From the NCBI RefSeq assembly GCF_902506165.1, contig NZ_LR733817.1:2773936-2837935 (forward strand): a stretch of 64,000 nt of DNA, written 5' to 3'. The stretch is from Bosea sp. 29B (lineage in GTDB: Bacteria; Pseudomonadota; Alphaproteobacteria; Rhizobiales; Beijerinckiaceae). Made by a program: the position numbers and the translations under genes. Of this stretch, positions 61,276 through 64,000 are shown in pieces (within the stretch, counting starts at the first letter, position 1; the number at the start of each line of letters is the position of its first letter). A model generated the notes under the pieces. The model made no database searches, was not told where the DNA came from, and worked only from the letters and a program-made list of their open reading frames with translations.

Positions 61276-63678
61276 CTACAGGCGAATTGTCCGCAGCCTG
61301 ATCGCGTTGGCGATGACGCTGACGGACGAGAGTGCCATGGCCGCTGCGGCGATGATCGGCGAGAGCAGGACGCCGAAGATCGGATAGAGAACGCCAGCGG
61401 CGATCGGGATACCCGCGGCGTTGTAGACGAAGGCGAAGAACAGGTTCTGGCGGATATTGCTCATCGTCGCCTGCGACAGATGCCTGGCCCGCACGATCCC
61501 GTTCAAGTCGCCCTTCAGCAGCGTCAGTCCCGCACTCTCGATGGCCACGTCGGTCCCCGATCCCATGGCGATCCCGATATCGGCTGCCGCCAGCGCAGGC
61601 GCGTCGTTGACGCCATCGCCGGCCATCGCGACGACCCGTCCCTCGCGCTTGAACTTTTCCACGACGGCGCTCTTCTGCTCCGGCAAGACATCCGCTTCGA
61701 TCTCGGTGATGCCGAGCCGCCGCGCCACGGCTTCCGCCGTGGTCCTGTTGTCACCGGTGAGCATGACGACCCGGATGCCTTCTTCCTTTAGTGCCGCCAA
61801 GGCCGAGGGGGTCGATTCCTTGACCGGATCGGCGATGGCCATCGTGCCTGCGACTTGTCCGTCGATGCCGATGAAGATGGCGGTCGCACCTTCGCGCCGC
61901 AGGTCGTCGGCGGCTGCCGCGAGGGGCGCGACATCGACGCCGTGCTCGGCCATGAACGCCGCGTTGCCGATGACCACTTTGCGGCCGTCGACCGTGCCAA
62001 GCGCACCTTTACCAGTCGGAGAATCGAAGTCCGTTACCACCGACGTCTTGATGTTTCGCGTGACGGCAGCCGCCACGATGGCAACCGCCAGAGGATGTTC
62101 GCTGGCCTTCTCGACGCTGGCAGCCAGCCTGAGGACCTCGGCCTCTTCAAAGCTCTCGTAAGCTACGATCGCGGTAACCGCCGGTTTGCCCTCGGTGAGC
62201 GTGCCCGTCTTGTCGACCACGAGCGTATCGACCTTCTCCATGCGCTCCAGTGCTTCGGCGTTCTTGATCAGGACGCCGACCTCGGCGCCGCGCCCCACGC
62301 CGACCATGATCGACATCGGCGTTGCCAGCCCCAGTGCGCAGGGGCAGGCGATGATGAGGACCGAGACGGCCGCCACGAGCCCGAAGGCCAGGCGTGGCTC
62401 GGGCCCCCAGATCGCCCAGGCTCCAAAGGCGAGTAATGCCATCGCGATGACGACGGGTACGAAATAGCCCGCGACCTGATCGGCGAGTCGCTGGATTGGT
62501 GCGCGGCTCCGCTGCGCCTTGGCGACGAGCTGGACGATTTGCGCGAGCATGCTGTCATGACCGACACGCTTGGCCTCGATGAGCAGACTGCCCGACTGGT
62601 TCATTGTGCCGCCGATGACGTGATCGCCGACTGTTTTCGTAGTCGGCATCGACTCGCCGGTGACCATCGATTCATCGATGGAGCTTCGTCCTTCCATGAC
62701 GTCGCCATCGACCGGAACTTTCTCGCCGGGCCGGACACGCAGGCGGTGCCCGACTGCGACAGCATCGAGCGTGACTTCCTCCTCGCGGCCATCGTCCAAG
62801 ATGCGGCGAGCTGTCTTAGGCGCTAGATCGAGCAGCGCCCGGATCGCGCCACTGGTGCTTTCGCGTGCACGCAGTTCCAGGACCTGTCCGAGGAGGACGA
62901 GGACGGTAATCACGGCAGCGGCCTCGAAATAGACCGCGACCGAGCCGTCCTGGCTGCGGAACGCCTGCGGGAAAATGCCGGGTGCGAGCGTTGCAACCAC
63001 GCTGTAGATCCAAGCCACGCCCGTGCCCATGGCAATCAACGTGAACATGTTGAGGTTGCGGGTCAGGATCGACTGCCAGCCGCGCTCGAAGAACGGCCAC
63101 CCGGCCCAGAGTACGACAGGCGTCGCCAGAGCAAACTGGATCCAGTTGGACAGGTTGCGGGGTATCAGGTGATCAAGCCCGGTCATGTGCCCTCCCATCT
63201 CGATTGCGAAGACAGGTGCCGCCAGAACCAGCCCGATCCAGAACCGGCGCGTCATATCGATGAGCTCGGCGTTGGGCTTGGCTTCGGCGCTGACGACGAC
63301 CGGCTCGAGCGCCATGCCGCAGATCGGGCATTGACCGGGGCCCACCTGCCGGATCTGGGGATGCATCGGACAGGTATAGATCTCTCCCTCCGAAGCCGCT
63401 GTCGTCTTGGCTGGTGCTGTCGCGAGGTATTTCAGGGGTTCCGCGACGAATTTCGTCCGGCAGCCCGAAGAGCAGAAGTGATATGGCTTGCCCTCGAACT
63501 CGGCATGATGAGCCGTCGTCGCGGAATCGACCGTCATGCCGCAGACTGGGTCCTTCTCATCAGGTACCGGCTGCGGGCGTGAGGTGCCGTGGCCTTGGTT
63601 TGTCGCCAACGCGCTTGGCGCAGGCCCCGACGAAGATGCGGTGTTCGGCTCCGTGGCAGCAACGTGGTCGGCATTCAT
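61276..63678 (-). CDS. Heavy-metal P-type ATPase with YHS and heavy-metal-binding domains (CopA2-like)
   Basis: 800 residues from ATG 63678 (GAGG upstream; a TTG at 63690 is also in frame). The N-terminus lacks a CxxC HMA domain and instead has a YHS domain ([31 protein letters not shown]) and a heavy-metal-binding domain ([20 protein letters not shown]). Transport core: [57 protein letters not shown], with FVYNAAG and MALSSVSV. It is a Cu/Ag exporter of the CopB/SilP-like domain type, probably serving periplasmic cuproproteins or silver resistance. An IS66 end lies 98 bp upstream. Confidence 0.93.
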   Translation of the reverse strand: MNADHVAATEPNTASSSGPAPSALATNQGHGTSRPQPVPDEKDPVCGMTVDSATTAHHAEFEGKPYHFCSSGCRTKFVAEPLKYLATAPAKTTAASEGEIYTCPMHPQIRQVGPGQCPICGMALEPVVVSAEAKPNAELIDMTRRFWIGLVLAAPVFAIEMGGHMTGLDHLIPRNLSNWIQFALATPVVLWAGWPFFERGWQSILTRNLNMFTLIAMGTGVAWIYSVVATLAPGIFPQAFRSQDGSVAVYFEAAAVITVLVLLGQVLELRARESTSGAIRALLDLAPKTARRILDDGREEEVTLDAVAVGHRLRVRPGEKVPVDGDVMEGRSSIDESMVTGESMPTTKTVGDHVIGGTMNQSGSLLIEAKRVGHDSMLAQIVQLVAKAQRSRAPIQRLADQVAGYFVPVVIAMALLAFGAWAIWGPEPRLAFGLVAAVSVLIIACPCALGLATPMSIMVGVGRGAEVGVLIKNAEALERMEKVDTLVVDKTGTLTEGKPAVTAIVAYESFEEAEVLRLAASVEKASEHPLAVAIVAAAVTRNIKTSVVTDFDSPTGKGALGTVDGRKVVIGNAAFMAEHGVDVAPLAAAADDLRREGATAIFIGIDGQVAGTMAIADPVKESTPSALAALKEEGIRVVMLTGDNRTTAEAVARRLGITEIEADVLPEQKSAVVEKFKREGRVVAMAGDGVNDAPALAAADIGIAMGSGTDVAIESAGLTLLKGDLNGIVRARHLSQATMSNIRQNLFFAFVYNAAGIPIAAGVLYPIFGVLLSPIIAAAAMALSSVSVIANAIRLRTIRL

Positions 63679-63775
63679 GGCGGGCCTCAATTCGGTTGTC
63701 CGGTTGGGCGGCCGGAAGTTCGGCCCATTTCGAAGACGGTCTCACGCACCTTGGATCGTCAGGCGGCGCGTGATC

Positions 63776-64000
63776 GTAAGCGCCGCGCCAGCACCCTATG
63801 GATTAGGGATTGAGGATTTCCGGAAGCGCCACGGCATGAGATCTTCGACGCCGCTTTGCGGGTGGCCGTTGATGATGGCGTCGAGGGTTTCAGCGATATA
63901 GGCGACGGGATTGACGTCGTTGAGCTTGCATGTGGCGACGAGGGACGATAGCAGCGCCCAGTTTTCCGCCCCGACCTCGTGGCCCGCGAACAGGGCGTTT
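63776..64000 (-). mobile_element. IS66-family insertion sequence, one end in window
   Basis: The end begins with GTAAGCG at 63776, the characteristic IS66 terminal sequence, and the transposase C-terminus reads inward from 64000. The other end, and the flanking 8-bp duplication, are outside the window; the eight bases before the end are GCGTGATC. Confidence 0.75.
63796..64000 (-). CDS. IS66-family transposase, C-terminal fragment (5' end outside window)
   Basis: The last 67 codons are visible, reading NALFAGHEVGAENWALLSSL, VATCKLNDVNPVAYIAETLD and NGHPQSGVEDLMPWRF before a TAG at 63796-63798. This is the conserved C-terminal IS66 segment (NALFAG...C...N...PHAY/W). The catalytic DDE part lies beyond the right edge. 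Frame is intact as far as seen. Confidence 0.9.
   Translation of the reverse strand, partial: NALFAGHEVGAENWALLSSLVATCKLNDVNPVAYIAETLDAIINGHPQSGVEDLMPWRFRKSSIPNP

Overview
The window looks like accessory DNA of an alphaproteobacterium, most likely Hyphomicrobiales (Rhizobiales). It carries a repABC replication cassette, a MucR/Ros-type regulator, a DUF1612 (RHE_PE00001-type) protein, WGR-domain proteins, a TraR/TraI-like quorum-sensing pair and a GC-rich genome. I see no rRNA, tRNA or CRISPR array. It reads as part of a conjugative repABC plasmid, or a plasmid-derived island, joined to a copper-resistance island.

1-15.2 kb is a defence-like block. After a partial gene and a pseudogene come a WGR protein, a prlF-yhaV toxin-antitoxin pair with a third co-directional gene, an OLD-ATPase plus UvrD-helicase pair of Gabija architecture (gajA/gajB-like), a convergent AddA/AddB-like helicase-nuclease pair, a HEPN-like protein and a DUF1612 protein.

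15.3-22.2 kb is the replicon maintenance block: a tyrosine recombinase with two strong inverted repeats in front of it, MucR, HU, a second WGR protein, and repC, repB and repA, with a likely antisense incompatibility RNA between repB and repC and a long operator-like dyad in front of repA.

22.4-37.2 kb is quorum sensing and conjugation. A luxR/luxI pair diverges across a perfect 18-bp lux/tra-type box. luxI is the first gene of a long, tightly packed run encoding TrbM, a VirB1-like protein, VirB2-VirB11 with an EexN lipoprotein, the VirD4 coupling protein and an LPD7-domain protein. No relaxase is present in the window.

37.3-40.4 kb holds a GbsR/MarR-type regulator and cytochrome bd-type quinol oxidase subunits (cydA/cydB, CIO-like).

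40.9-63.7 kb is a copper island: a DUF411 protein, a two-component system, a TolC-like channel, a multicopper oxidase, a cupredoxin, a CusF-like protein, several small secreted proteins, an ABC-type membrane domain without its ATPase, a thioredoxin-reductase-like flavoprotein, a FixH-family protein, CusB/CusA, CueR, two copper P1B-ATPases and a CopZ-like chaperone. Two divergent CueR-type promoters lie between copA and copZ. The right edge enters an IS66-family element, whose end lies about 100 bp upstream of the second P-type ATPase gene.
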